Shown here piece by piece: positions 27,152 through 36,262 of a stretch of 64,000 bases of DNA (its first letter is position 1; every line of letters begins with the position of its first letter). Both the position numbers and the translations under genes were made by a program. Source of the DNA: Mycobacterium europaeum (GTDB lineage Bacteria; Actinomycetota; Actinomycetes; Mycobacteriales; Mycobacteriaceae); the NCBI RefSeq assembly GCF_002102155.1, contig NZ_LQOU01000014.1, forward strand, positions 1 to 64,000, given 5' to 3'. The notes below the pieces were generated by a model. The model had not been told where the DNA came from and searched no databases. It was given only the letters and a program-made list of their open reading frames with translations.

Positions 27152-28285
27152 GTGGATCTGCAACTAGACGAGGAGACCCTGGCGTTACAGGCCGAGGTCC
27201 GGGACTTCCTGTCGGCGAACGCCGACGCGATCCCGACGAAGTCCTACGACAACGCCGAAGGCTTCGCCCAGCACCGGCATTGGGACCGGGTGCTGTTCGA
27301 CGCCGGGCTGTCGGTCATCACGTGGCCCAAGAAGTACGGCGGCCGTGACGCGCCGCTGCTGCACTGGGTGGTGTTCGAGGAGGAATACTTCCGGGCGGGC
27401 GCCCCGGGCCGAGCCAGCGCGAACGGCACGTCGATGCTCGCGCCGACGCTCTTCGCGCACGGCACCGAAGAGCAACTGGACCGCATCCTGCCGAAAATGG
27501 CCAGCGGGGAACAGATCTGGGCGCAAGCATGGTCGGAGCCCGAGTCCGGCAGCGACCTGGCGTCGCTGCGGTCCACCGCGACCAAGACCGACGGCGGCTG
27601 GCTGCTCAACGGGCAGAAGATCTGGAGTTCCCGCGCGCCGTTCGCCGAAATGGGCTTCGGCTTGTTCCGGTCGGACCCCGAAGCCGAGCGCCACCACGGC
27701 CTGACCTACTTCATGTTCGACCTGAAGGCCAACGGAGTCACCGTGCGACCCATCGTCCAGCTGGGCGGTGACACCGGCTTCGGCGAGATCTTCCTCGACG
27801 ACGTCTTCGTCGGAGACCACGACGTGATCGGCACGCCCAACGAGGGCTGGCGGGCCGCCATGAGCACCTCGAGCAACGAGCGCGGCATGTCGCTGCGCAG
27901 CCCGGCGCGCTTCCTCGCGGCGGCCGAACGATTGGTGGAGTTGTGGAAGGACCGCGGCTCCCCCGCGGCGTTCGCCGATCGGGCGGCCGACGCGTGGATC
28001 AAGGCCCAGGCGTACCGCCTGCAGACGTTCGAAACGGTGAGCAGGTTGGCGGCCGGCGGTGAACTCGGCGCCGAATCCTCGGTGACCAAGGTGTTCTGGT
28101 CGGACCTCGACGTGGCGATACATCAGACGGCGCTGGACATCCTCGGCGCCGACGGGGAGCTGGCCGGCCAGTGGACCGACGGCCTGCTCTTCGCGCTCGG
28201 CGGCCCAATCTACGCCGGCACCAACGAGATCCAGCGCAACATCATCTCCGAACGGCTGCTGGGCCTGCCCCGAGAGAAGAAGTGA
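27152..28285 (+). CDS. fadE31: Acyl-CoA dehydrogenase FadE31
   Basis: This 377-residue enzyme corresponds to Rv3562. It has SEPESGSDLASLRST, NGQKIWSSRAPFAE and YAGTNEIQRNIISER, so it is the flavin-contributing subunit that pairs with FadE32 or FadE33. GTG 27152 lies 1 base after the fadD3 stop, and VDLQLDEETLALQAEVRDF is the conserved N-terminus. Confidence 0.92.
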   Translation: MDLQLDEETLALQAEVRDFLSANADAIPTKSYDNAEGFAQHRHWDRVLFDAGLSVITWPKKYGGRDAPLLHWVVFEEEYFRAGAPGRASANGTSMLAPTLFAHGTEEQLDRILPKMASGEQIWAQAWSEPESGSDLASLRSTATKTDGGWLLNGQKIWSSRAPFAEMGFGLFRSDPEAERHHGLTYFMFDLKANGVTVRPIVQLGGDTGFGEIFLDDVFVGDHDVIGTPNEGWRAAMSTSSNERGMSLRSPARFLAAAERLVELWKDRGSPAAFADRAADAWIKAQAYRLQTFETVSRLAAGGELGAESSVTKVFWSDLDVAIHQTALDILGADGELAGQWTDGLLFALGGPIYAGTNEIQRNIISERLLGLPREKK

Positions 28286-28286
28286 C

Positions 28287-29240
28287 GTGGAATTCCAACT
28301 AGACTCTCAGCAGCGCGACTTCGCGGCCAGCATCGACGCTGCGCTCGGCGCGGCCGGCCTGCCCGGCGCGATCCGCGCGTGGTCGGCCGGCGACACCGCG
28401 CCCGGCCGCAAGGTGTGGGGGCAGCTGGCCGACCTCGGCGTCACCGCCCTGGCCGTGCCCGAGAAGTTCGACGGCATCGAGGCGCACCCCGTCGACCTGG
28501 TCGTCGCGCTCGAACGCCTCGGACGCTGGTGCGTGCCCGGGCCGGTGGCCGAATCCATCGCGGTGGCACCGGTTTTGCTGGCCGACGATGACCGCTGCGC
28601 CGCGCTGGCATCGGGAGAGCTGATCGCCACCGTCGCGTTGCCGCCACACGCGCCGCGCGCCGTGGACGCCGAGACCGCCGGGGTGGTGCTGCTGGCCACC
28701 GAGGACGGCGTGAGCGAGGCGGCACCCGGTGACCGGCATGAGTCCGTCGACCCCAGCCGGCCGCTCTACGACGTGTCCGCGACCGGGGCCGCCTGGCAGG
28801 CCGATGTCGCGCGCGCCTACGAATTCGGGGCGCTGGCCACCGCCGCGCAGCTGGTCGGGGCGGCCGAGGCGCTGTTGCGCGACACCGTCGGCTACGCCAA
28901 GCAGCGGACGCAGTTCGGCAGGGTGATCGGTTCGTATCAGGCGATCAAGCACAAGCTCGCAGACGTGCACATCGCGATCGAGCTGGCCCGCCCGCTGCTC
29001 TACGGCGCGGCGCTGGCGCTGGCCGACCACCCGGGCCGAAGCGCCCGGGACGTCAGCGCGGCCAAGGCCGCCGCCTCCGAGGCGGGGCTGCTGGCGGCCC
29101 GCTCGGCGCTGCAGACCCATGGCGCGATCGGGTTCACCCAGGAGCACGACCTGTCCCTGTGGTTGCTGCGGGTGCAGGCATTGCGTTCGGCCTGGGGGAC
29201 TCCCGAGGCACATCGGCGGCGAGTGCTGGAGGCGCTCTGA
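28287..29240 (+). CDS. fadE32: Acyl-CoA dehydrogenase subunit FadE32
   Basis: This 317-residue partner subunit corresponds to Rv3563. It lacks the SEPGAGSD motif and has YAKQRTQFGRVIGSYQAIKH and HGAIGFTQEHDLSLWLLR. It starts at GTG 28287, one base after fadE31. Its stop is the first TGA of a TGATG that has been split by an inserted palindromic repeat before fadE33. Confidence 0.92.
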   Translation: MEFQLDSQQRDFAASIDAALGAAGLPGAIRAWSAGDTAPGRKVWGQLADLGVTALAVPEKFDGIEAHPVDLVVALERLGRWCVPGPVAESIAVAPVLLADDDRCAALASGELIATVALPPHAPRAVDAETAGVVLLATEDGVSEAAPGDRHESVDPSRPLYDVSATGAAWQADVARAYEFGALATAAQLVGAAEALLRDTVGYAKQRTQFGRVIGSYQAIKHKLADVHIAIELARPLLYGAALALADHPGRSARDVSAAKAAASEAGLLAARSALQTHGAIGFTQEHDLSLWLLRVQALRSAWGTPEAHRRRVLEAL

Positions 29241-29317
29241 TGCGCGCCGCGACGATGCAGAACGTAGCGATGTGGGGGCACCACCCGCTTGCGGGGGAGA
29301 GGAGCGGCGCTCTGATG
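29231..29317. repeat. Dispersed palindromic repeat with 12-bp target duplication, between fadE32 and fadE33
   Basis: GGCGCTCTGATG occurs at 29231-29242 and 29306-29317, bounding a 63-base insert (29243-29305). The insert contains CGACGATGCAG, TGGGGGCACC and CCCGCTTGCGGGGGAGAGG, the same core as 17651-17694 in the opposite orientation. Removing one repeat plus the insert restores a TGATG overlap between fadE32 and fadE33. Confidence 0.85.
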
Positions 29318-30265
29318 ACTGAAGAACGGGAGATGCTGCGGGAGACCGTCGCGGCCCTGGTGGCCAAGCACGCAAACCCGGCGGCGGTGCGCGCGGCGAT
29401 GGAGTCCGAACGCGGCTACGACGAGTCGCTGTGGCAGCTGCTGTGCGAGCAGGTCGGCGCCGCCGCGCTGGTGATCCCCGAGGAACTCGGCGGCGCGGGC
29501 GGCGAACTGGCCGACGCCGCAACGGTTTTGCAGGAGCTGGGCCGCGCACTGGTGCCTTCCCCGCTACTGGGGACCACGCTCGCGGAGCTGGCCCTGCTGG
29601 CCGCGCCCGAGCCTGACGCCGAGACGCTGGGCGGGCTCGCCGAGGGCACCTCGATCGGCGCGCTGGTGCTCGACGCCGACTACGTGGTCAACGGCGATGT
29701 CGCCGACGTCGTGATCGCCGTCGAAGACGGCCGGCTGAGCAGGTGGACCCGGTTCAGCGCGGAGCCGGTGGCCACCCTGGACCCGACCCGCCGGCTCGCG
29801 CGGGTACAGCCGGAGCAGGCCGAGACGATCGGCACCGACCCCGGGATCGCCGACGCCGCGGCCATCCTGCTGGCCGCCGAGCAGATCGGCGCCGCGGAAC
29901 GCTGCCTGGAGCTCACCGTCGAATACGCCAAGAACAGAGTGCAATTCGGGCGGCCGATCGGCAGCTTCCAGGCGCTCAAGCACCGGATGGCCGACCTTTA
30001 CGTCATGATCGCCGCGGCCAAGGCCGTCGTTGCCGACGCGTGCACCGAGCCCACCCCCACCAATGCGGCCACCGCGCGCCTGGCCGCCACCGAGGCGCTG
30101 TGCACCACGGCCGCCGAAGGCATCCAACTGCACGGCGGGATCGCGATCACCTGGGAGCACGACATGCACCTGTACTTCAAACGCGCCCACGGCGGCGCGC
30201 ACCTGCTCGACACGCCGCAGGAAGTGCTCGCCCGACTGGAAGCCGAGGTGCTCGAAACGTCGTGA
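29315..30265 (+). CDS. fadE33: Acyl-CoA dehydrogenase subunit FadE33
   Basis: This 316-residue subunit corresponds to Rv3564 and pairs with FadE31. Motifs are YAKNRVQFGRPIGSFQALKH and HGGIAITWEHDMHLYFKRA; the SEPGAGSD motif is absent. ATG 29315 (MTEEREMLRETVAAL) is preferred over an upstream start in frame at 29159, which would lie in fadE32 and the inserted repeat. The aspB GTG overlaps its stop. Confidence 0.92.
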   Translation: MTEEREMLRETVAALVAKHANPAAVRAAMESERGYDESLWQLLCEQVGAAALVIPEELGGAGGELADAATVLQELGRALVPSPLLGTTLAELALLAAPEPDAETLGGLAEGTSIGALVLDADYVVNGDVADVVIAVEDGRLSRWTRFSAEPVATLDPTRRLARVQPEQAETIGTDPGIADAAAILLAAEQIGAAERCLELTVEYAKNRVQFGRPIGSFQALKHRMADLYVMIAAAKAVVADACTEPTPTNAATARLAATEALCTTAAEGIQLHGGIAITWEHDMHLYFKRAHGGAHLLDTPQEVLARLEAEVLETS

Positions 30266-31419
30266 ACGACCACGTCGCCCCGCGCGCCGCCATCCCGCCG
30301 TTCTACGTGATGGACGTGTGGCTGGCGGCCGCCGAGCGCCAGCGCAGCCACGGCGATCTGGTGAACCTGTCGGCCGGCCAGCCCAGCGTGGGAGCGCCGG
30401 AGCCGGTCCGCGCGGCCGCCGCCTCCGCCCTGCACCTCAACGAGCTCGGCTACACCGTGACGCTGGGCCTGCCCGAGCTGCGCGCGGCGATAGCGGCGGA
30501 CTACCGACGCCAGCACGGGCTGGTAGTCGAGCCCGACGACGTGGTGATCACCACGGGCTCCTCCGGCGGATTCCTGCTCGCGTTTCTGGCGTGCTTCGAC
30601 GCGGGCGACCGGGTCGCGCTGGCCAGCCCCGGCTACCCGTGCTACCGAAACATCCTGTCCGCGTTGGGATGTGAGGTGGTCGAGATCCCCTGCGGACCCC
30701 AGACCCGCTTCCACCCCACCGTGCAGATGCTCGCCGAACTCGACCCGCCGCCCCACGGCGTGATCGTCGCCAGCCCCGCCAACCCCACCGGGACGGTCAT
30801 AGCGCCGTCCGAACTGGCCGCCATCGCGGCGTGGTGCGAGAAGTCCGGTGTGCGGCTGATCAGCGACGAGGTCTACCACGGCCTGGTCTATGAGGGCGCG
30901 CCGCCGACCAGCTGCGCCTGGCAGACCTCGCGGGACGCCGTGGTGGTCAACAGCTTTTCGAAATACTGGGCGATGACGGGCTGGCGGCTGGGCTGGATGC
31001 TGGTGCCGCCGGCGCTGCTGCGCGCGGTGGACCGCCTGACGGGCAACTTCACCATCTGCCCGCCGGCGCTGTCGCAGATCGCCGGGGTGGCGGCCTTCAC
31101 CCCGGAGGCGATCGCCGAAGCCGACGGCAACCTGCACCACTACGCGACCAACCGCGCGCTGCTGTTGGACGGGCTGCGCCGAATCGGCATCGACCGGCTG
31201 GCGCCCACCGACGGTGCGTTCTACGTCTACGCCGACATCTGCGACCACACCGACGACTCGATGGCGTTCTGCTCGAAGCTGTTGCACGACACCGGCGTTG
31301 CCATCGCACCGGGCATCGACTTCGACACCACGCACGGCAATTCGTTCGTCCGGCTCTCGTTCGCCGGGCCGACGGACGACATCGAAGAGGCGCTGCGGCG
31401 AATCGGCGCCTGGCTCTAA
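30262..31419 (+). CDS. aspB: PLP-dependent aminotransferase AspB
   Basis: This 385-residue fold-type I aminotransferase corresponds to Rv3565. SPANPTGTV, ISDEVYHGLVYEG and the PLP lysine in NSFSKYWAMTGWRLGW are all present. The substrate is not established, and its role in the steroid operon is unclear. GTG 30262 overlaps the fadE33 stop. Its TAA shares the bases CTAA with the stop of the convergent nat gene. Confidence 0.88.
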   Translation: MNDHVAPRAAIPPFYVMDVWLAAAERQRSHGDLVNLSAGQPSVGAPEPVRAAAASALHLNELGYTVTLGLPELRAAIAADYRRQHGLVVEPDDVVITTGSSGGFLLAFLACFDAGDRVALASPGYPCYRNILSALGCEVVEIPCGPQTRFHPTVQMLAELDPPPHGVIVASPANPTGTVIAPSELAAIAAWCEKSGVRLISDEVYHGLVYEGAPPTSCAWQTSRDAVVVNSFSKYWAMTGWRLGWMLVPPALLRAVDRLTGNFTICPPALSQIAGVAAFTPEAIAEADGNLHHYATNRALLLDGLRRIGIDRLAPTDGAFYVYADICDHTDDSMAFCSKLLHDTGVAIAPGIDFDTTHGNSFVRLSFAGPTDDIEEALRRIGAWL

Positions 31420-32246
31420 GCGTCCAGGATCTTGTCCAGGCGTGCCTCGAGCGCGCCGCGGCCGGCGACGTCGGACACGTTGATGCCGAACCGGTCCCTG
31501 AGGGTGTCCACCACCGCCGCCGCGTCGTCGAGGCGGATCTTCTCGGTGGCGTCGCCGCGGTGGATCGCCAGATTCCGGCCGGCCAGGTTCAGCCGGGCGT
31601 CGTCGGTGACGCGCGCGGCCGTCAGTCCGGTCACGAAATGCGACGCGGGGTGGGTCGAGACGAACCAGCTGCCCACTTGCAGGTCGATGTCGGGCGCCGT
31701 CCGGGTGCTGAACTCGTAGAGCGGTTGCCACTCGCCGCGGACCTGAGCCCGCAGGACCAGGCCCTCGCCGCGGTCCTCCAGCCGGTAGGGCTCGTGCGTC
31801 GTGGGCTGCACGCTGCCGGTCTCGATGCGCAGGGGCGAGGGGGGTGTCATCCCGCCGAAGCCCACGTCGACGAGGTAAGCACCGTGGGAGCCCGGGAACG
31901 TCACCGCCAACACGGTGTGAGTCTGCGACGGTGATGGCGAGTCGGGCGGCCGCATCCACACCACCCGCCCGGCCAGGCGCCGCACCCGGAAGCCGAGCTC
32001 GGTCAGCACGTAGCCCATCAAGCCGTTGTGCTCGTAGCAGTAGCCGCCGCGGCCCCGGTGAACCAGCTTGCCGGCCAGGGCGCCCGGGCTCAGGTCGTCG
32101 ACCGGCACCCCCAGCACCGGATCGAGATTCTCGAAGGGAATCGCTTTGGTGTGGGCGCCGACCAAATCCTGCAGGACCTCCAGGTTGGGCGCCGCGGCGC
32201 CGCCATAGCCGATGCGGTCGAAGTACTCGCCCAGGTTCAGCGTCAT
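31416..32246 (-). CDS. nat: Arylamine N-acetyltransferase Nat
   Basis: This 276-residue NAT corresponds to Rv3566c. It can acetylate arylamines (including isoniazid) and is proposed to use propionyl-CoA from cholesterol. The catalytic triad is C70 (RGGYCYEHN), H110 (SQTHTVLAV) and D127 (LVDVGFGG). In M. tuberculosis nat is the last gene of the hsaACDB operon; here about 4.6 kb of other genes separate it from hsaB, so it needs its own promoter. Confidence 0.93.
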   Translation of the reverse strand: MTLNLGEYFDRIGYGGAAAPNLEVLQDLVGAHTKAIPFENLDPVLGVPVDDLSPGALAGKLVHRGRGGYCYEHNGLMGYVLTELGFRVRRLAGRVVWMRPPDSPSPSQTHTVLAVTFPGSHGAYLVDVGFGGMTPPSPLRIETGSVQPTTHEPYRLEDRGEGLVLRAQVRGEWQPLYEFSTRTAPDIDLQVGSWFVSTHPASHFVTGLTAARVTDDARLNLAGRNLAIHRGDATEKIRLDDAAAVVDTLRDRFGINVSDVAGRGALEARLDKILDA

Positions 32247-32342
32247 AGAGCCATTCTGCTGGCACCGCCATCAGCGGGCGTGCGACGGCCCGTAGCGGGT
32301 ATGCCCTTCGTCAGCCCAATTCTTACCGCGAAGGAGGAGCCC

Positions 32343-32948
32343 ATGGCCGACGTCGACCTCTACCTCGATCCGGTCTGTCCGTTCTCCTGGGTGACGGCGC
32401 GCTGGCTGCGCGACGCCGCCCAGTCCACGCAGACGCCGGTCGTCCTGCGGCAGATGAGCCTGGCGGTACTCAATGAGGGCCAGGACGCGGACGACGCCAA
32501 ACAGCAACGCATGATGGAGCGGTCGACGCGGCTGGGACGGCTGTTCGCCGCGGCCGTCGACGAGCGTGGACCCGACGCATTCGAGGGCCTCTACGACTCG
32601 GTGGGCCGGCGCATCCATGTGCGCGGGGACGAACTCGACACGGACGCGATCCGCGAAGCCCTCGCCGAGAACGGCCTCGAGGAACGCCTCGCCGAAGCGC
32701 TCGACGACAGCGGCTTCGACGACGCGGTGCGGCGGGCGCACCAGGCCAGCCAGGAAGCCCTCGGCGACGAGGCCGGCAGCCCGATCATCGCCGTCGGGGG
32801 CCGCGCCTTCTCCGGACCGGTACTGACCCGGGCGCCGAACGGGCACGACGGCGTCCGGCTGCTGGAGGCGGTGCTCACCATGGCCGCCGTTCCCGAGTTC
32901 GCCGCGCTGCAGCGGCCGCACCAGGGGCCACCGACCATCGACGCCTGA
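32343..32948 (+). CDS. DsbA-like mycothiol-dependent reductase, Rv2466c family
   Basis: This 201-residue thioredoxin-fold protein resembles the mycothiol-dependent nitroreductase Rv2466c: DPVCPFSWVTARWL at the N-terminus, then MSLAVLNEG and GSPIIAVGGRAFSGPVL. The active-site motif is CPFS, so the second cysteine of the usual CPWC is replaced by serine, which suggests a monothiol mechanism. A strong AAGGAGGAG ribosome site lies just before ATG 32343. It is divergent from nat and is not near a KstR site. Confidence 0.82.
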   Translation: MADVDLYLDPVCPFSWVTARWLRDAAQSTQTPVVLRQMSLAVLNEGQDADDAKQQRMMERSTRLGRLFAAAVDERGPDAFEGLYDSVGRRIHVRGDELDTDAIREALAENGLEERLAEALDDSGFDDAVRRAHQASQEALGDEAGSPIIAVGGRAFSGPVLTRAPNGHDGVRLLEAVLTMAAVPEFAALQRPHQGPPTIDA

Positions 32949-33087
32949 GCCCGCCACCCGGTTAAGTCTTCGCGGGCTCCGTCCTGGCCCGGTCACCAAG
33001 GTTGCCGAAAGAGGCACCGGTGAGGTTCTGAGCGCTTAACCTTGAGCTCGCCCGTCACATGTTTCGCGGAGGGTCGAGCGCCAGCAA
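32949..33087. other. Intergenic region upstream of the kinase gene
   Basis: These 139 bases hold GGTTAAG near 32961 and CTTAACC near 33036 in opposite orientation, plus CAAGGTT and AACCTTG, giving two long-range inverted pairs. They may mark an operator for the kinase gene. No known operator consensus is recognised. Confidence 0.3.
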
Positions 33088-36000
33088 ATGCCTGAAGAGC
33101 CCCGTTCCGACACTGTCGCACCGGTACCGAGCGGCATCGCCGCGGAGCTGGCGGCAGCGGGGTTCGAAGATGCGCGCCAGGTAGCCCGGGGCGGGGCGGG
33201 GGTGATCTACTGCTGCTACGAGACCGCCCTCGGGCGAAGCGTAGCGGTGAAGGTGTTGCCGTCGCACATCGACGACGACAGTAGGGAACGGTTCCTTCGC
33301 GAGGGCTACGCGATGGGCGGGCTCTCCGGGCATCCGAACATCGTCAACATCCTGCGGGTCGGCGTCACCGCGAGCGGCAAGCCCTACATCGTGATGCCGT
33401 ACCACTCGGCGGATTCGCTGGCGGTCCGGCTGCGCCGCGAGGGGCCGGTGCCCTGGCCCGAGGCCTTACACATCGGTGTCAAGCTCTGCGGCGCACTGGA
33501 AACCGCGCACCGCGCCGGGACCCTGCACCGCGACATAAAGCCGGCCAACATCCTGGTCAACGATTACGGCGAGCCGCAACTCAGCGATTTCGGGATCGCC
33601 CACATCGAAGGCGGGTACGAGACGGCGACCGGGTTCTTCTCCGGCACGATCGATTACACCGCGCCCGAGGTGATGACGGGCAATCCGGCGACGGTGGCCT
33701 CCGACATGTATTCCCTCGGCGCCACGCTCTACGCGCTGATCGCGGGCAACGCCGCGCACGAACGCAAGAAGGGCGAGGACCTGATCGCGCAGTACCTGCG
33801 GATCAGCACCACCGGGATTCCGGACATGCGGCCCGACGGCATCCCCGACGCCGTGTGCTCGGCGATCGAGCGGGCGATGTCGATCGACCCCGCCGAGCGG
33901 CCCGCCTCGGCCGAGGAGTTCGGCCGCGAGCTGCAGGCCGCCCAGCGCCGCAACGGCCTGAAACCGGACGCGATGGCCATCACCGGACGCCCCTCGGCCG
34001 TGGCGGCGGACGTCCCGTTCGCCCCGCCGGTCCCACCGGGCGTGCACAGCGAAGTGGCGCGGCCGCCCGCCCCGAACACGTCGGGCCCGGCCCCACCCCC
34101 GCGGGGGCCGGCCGGGCACGACGACCCGACCTCCGCCATCAGCGCCCCGGTCGACCACGCCATGGAGACGGCGCCCTTCCCGCAGTCCGGGCCCGCCGAG
34201 CTGTCCGAGGCGGCCAGCCTGCTGCGCGGCGGACACGGTTCGGCGACGCAACCGAAGGTGCCGCCTCCCCAGGCCACCGCGCCGTCGGGTCGAAGCGGCG
34301 GCGTCCAGGGCCCGCCGCGTGGCCCCGGTGCCCGGGTGGCCGCGTGGTTCGCGGAACCGGGCCAACAGCGGAACCGCATCGCGATGGCGGCCGGCGCTGT
34401 GGCCGCGATCCTGCTGCTGGTGGCCGCCGGGATCTATGTCGCGCTGCCGAACGACAACAACGCCGGTTCGAAGGGCGCCGCGGGCCAGCCGACCGCGCAG
34501 CCCCCGATGCAGTGGAAGCCGATCACCAACGCACGCATTTCGCGGGACGCGGCGGCCACCACCCAGGCCGACGGCACGATCTGGATCTTCGGTGGGATCC
34601 GCAGCGACGGCGGGCTCACCGGACTGCAAGAGGGGTACGACCCCGTCATCGACAGTTGGAAGGTCGGCGACGACCTGCCGGTCCCCGTCTCGCATGCGAT
34701 GGCCGTCACCTGGCAGGGCAATCCCGTCGTGCTCGGCGGCTGGAAGTCCGAGGGCGGCAAGAACGTGGCGAGCGACCAGGTCTGGCGGGTCGTCAACAGC
34801 CGCTGGGTCGAGCTTCCGCACCTGCAGCAACCCCGGGCGGCCGCGGCGGCGGCCGTGGTCGGCGACCGCCTGGTGGTCACCGGCGGTGTCGACGCGAGCG
34901 GCGCGCTGCTGAACACCACCGAGGTGTTCGACGGCAACACCTGGACACTCGGCGCGCCGATCCCGACTCCGCGCCAGCTGCTCGCGGGGGCGTCGGACGG
35001 GAAGCTGATGTACACCGTGGGCGGCACCACCGGCACCGCCGACCTGGCGACGGTCGAGGCGTACGACCCGGGCGCCAAGGCCTGGGCGGCGATGCCCGCG
35101 CTGAGCCAGCCGCGCAGCGACTCGGGCGTGGCGGTCGTCGACGGGCGTCTGGTCGCCGTGGGCGGCGTATCGGCGGGACAGGTCCTCAAGAGCGCCGCGG
35201 CGTTCGACCTGATGACGAAGACGTGGTCGGGTCTGCCCGACATGACCACCGGCCGGCACGGCCTGGCCGTCGACGCCGTGGAGAAGTCCGTGTATGCGAT
35301 CGGCGGGTCCACCGCCGTAGGCGACGGGCAGCTCACCTCGTCGGCCGAAGCGCTGAAGCTGCCGGCGCGCAGGATCCAGCCGGCGGCGCAGTGGCGCTCG
35401 CTGCCCGACGCACCGACGCCCCGGCTGATGATGGCCTGGGCCGTCCAGGGCGACAAGATCTGGATCGTGGGCGGCCTGCGCAACGGCGCGGCGCTGCAGA
35501 CCGTCGAGAGCTACGACCCGCGCACCGGCGCCTGGCAGACCGGTCCGCCGCTGCCCATCCCGCTGCATCACGCGACGGCGGCGACCTACCGCGGCGAAGT
35601 CGTCGTGCTCGGCGGCGCCAGCGATCAACTCGCCGACGCGTCGGACAAGGTGTTCGCGCTGCGCGGCGGCAACTGGGTCGAACTGCCGCATCTCACCCAC
35701 GCGCGCGCCGCGCCGGCCGCGGCGGTGGTGGGCGACAAGCTCATCGCGGTCGGTGGCCAGAACGCCAAGCAACTCGTTCCGCAGACCGAGGTCTTCGACG
35801 GCAGTTCGTGGAAGGACGCCGCCGACATGCCCACGCCGCGCGAACATCTGGCCGCCGTCTCGGACGGCACCTACCTGTACGCGATCGGCGGGCGGTTCCT
35901 CTCCGCCGACAAGAACTCCGCGGCCAATGAGCGGTTCGACCCGCAGTCGGGCGCCTGGACCAAGCTGGTGGGCATGCCCACCCCGCGCGGGAGCTACGGC

Positions 36001-36240
36001 GCGACCTACATCGACGGCCGCATCGTGGTCGCCGGCGGCGAGGAACCGACGATGGTCCTGAACGTGGCCGAGATGTACGACATCGCCGACGGGAAGTGGA
36101 GCACCCTGCCCCCGATGCCCACGGCGCGCCACGCGGAAGTGGTGGCGACGGTCGGAAACACCGTCTACTGCATCGGCGGAGCGAACCGGCCGACCCACGA
36201 GGGCCCGATCGCCACGGTCGAGGCGCTCGACTTCATGTAG
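33088..36240 (+). CDS. Membrane Ser/Thr protein kinase with extracellular kelch beta-propeller
   Basis: This 1050-residue receptor-like kinase has a cytoplasmic kinase domain (about 25-285): glycine loop ARGGAGVIY, K55, catalytic LHRDIKPAN with D149, DFG at 167-169 and APE. The kinase domain resembles that of PknK (NIVNILRVGVTASGKPYIV). A proline-rich linker (about 300-425) and one membrane helix (about 430-452) follow. About 600 extracellular residues then form kelch-type repeats with GG and W/Y signatures (WIFGGIRSDGG, VVLGGWKSEGG, IWIVGGLRNG, VYCIGGANRP), enough for one or two beta-propellers. M. tuberculosis PknD pairs a kinase with an NHL propeller, so the plan is known but the kelch sensor is different. 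It lies between nat and hsaB; its ligand is unknown. Confidence 0.85.
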   Translation: MPEEPRSDTVAPVPSGIAAELAAAGFEDARQVARGGAGVIYCCYETALGRSVAVKVLPSHIDDDSRERFLREGYAMGGLSGHPNIVNILRVGVTASGKPYIVMPYHSADSLAVRLRREGPVPWPEALHIGVKLCGALETAHRAGTLHRDIKPANILVNDYGEPQLSDFGIAHIEGGYETATGFFSGTIDYTAPEVMTGNPATVASDMYSLGATLYALIAGNAAHERKKGEDLIAQYLRISTTGIPDMRPDGIPDAVCSAIERAMSIDPAERPASAEEFGRELQAAQRRNGLKPDAMAITGRPSAVAADVPFAPPVPPGVHSEVARPPAPNTSGPAPPPRGPAGHDDPTSAISAPVDHAMETAPFPQSGPAELSEAASLLRGGHGSATQPKVPPPQATAPSGRSGGVQGPPRGPGARVAAWFAEPGQQRNRIAMAAGAVAAILLLVAAGIYVALPNDNNAGSKGAAGQPTAQPPMQWKPITNARISRDAAATTQADGTIWIFGGIRSDGGLTGLQEGYDPVIDSWKVGDDLPVPVSHAMAVTWQGNPVVLGGWKSEGGKNVASDQVWRVVNSRWVELPHLQQPRAAAAAAVVGDRLVVTGGVDASGALLNTTEVFDGNTWTLGAPIPTPRQLLAGASDGKLMYTVGGTTGTADLATVEAYDPGAKAWAAMPALSQPRSDSGVAVVDGRLVAVGGVSAGQVLKSAAAFDLMTKTWSGLPDMTTGRHGLAVDAVEKSVYAIGGSTAVGDGQLTSSAEALKLPARRIQPAAQWRSLPDAPTPRLMMAWAVQGDKIWIVGGLRNGAALQTVESYDPRTGAWQTGPPLPIPLHHATAATYRGEVVVLGGASDQLADASDKVFALRGGNWVELPHLTHARAAPAAAVVGDKLIAVGGQNAKQLVPQTEVFDGSSWKDAADMPTPREHLAAVSDGTYLYAIGGRFLSADKNSAANERFDPQSGAWTKLVGMPTPRGSYGATYIDGRIVVAGGEEPTMVLNVAEMYDIADGKWSTLPPMPTARHAEVVATVGNTVYCIGGANRPTHEGPIATVEALDFM

Positions 36241-36262
36241 CAGTGGTGACCGCGCACTCCGC

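Noticed and set aside
29998..32271. 757-codon leftward open frame spanning fadE33, aspB and nat
   Set aside because: aspB and nat have clear catalytic motifs in other frames, and this frame reads as Arg/Gly/Pro-rich noise.
33466..36198. 910-codon leftward open frame opposite the kinase-kelch gene
   Set aside because: The + strand frame contains complete kinase motifs and kelch repeats, and the opposite frame has none.
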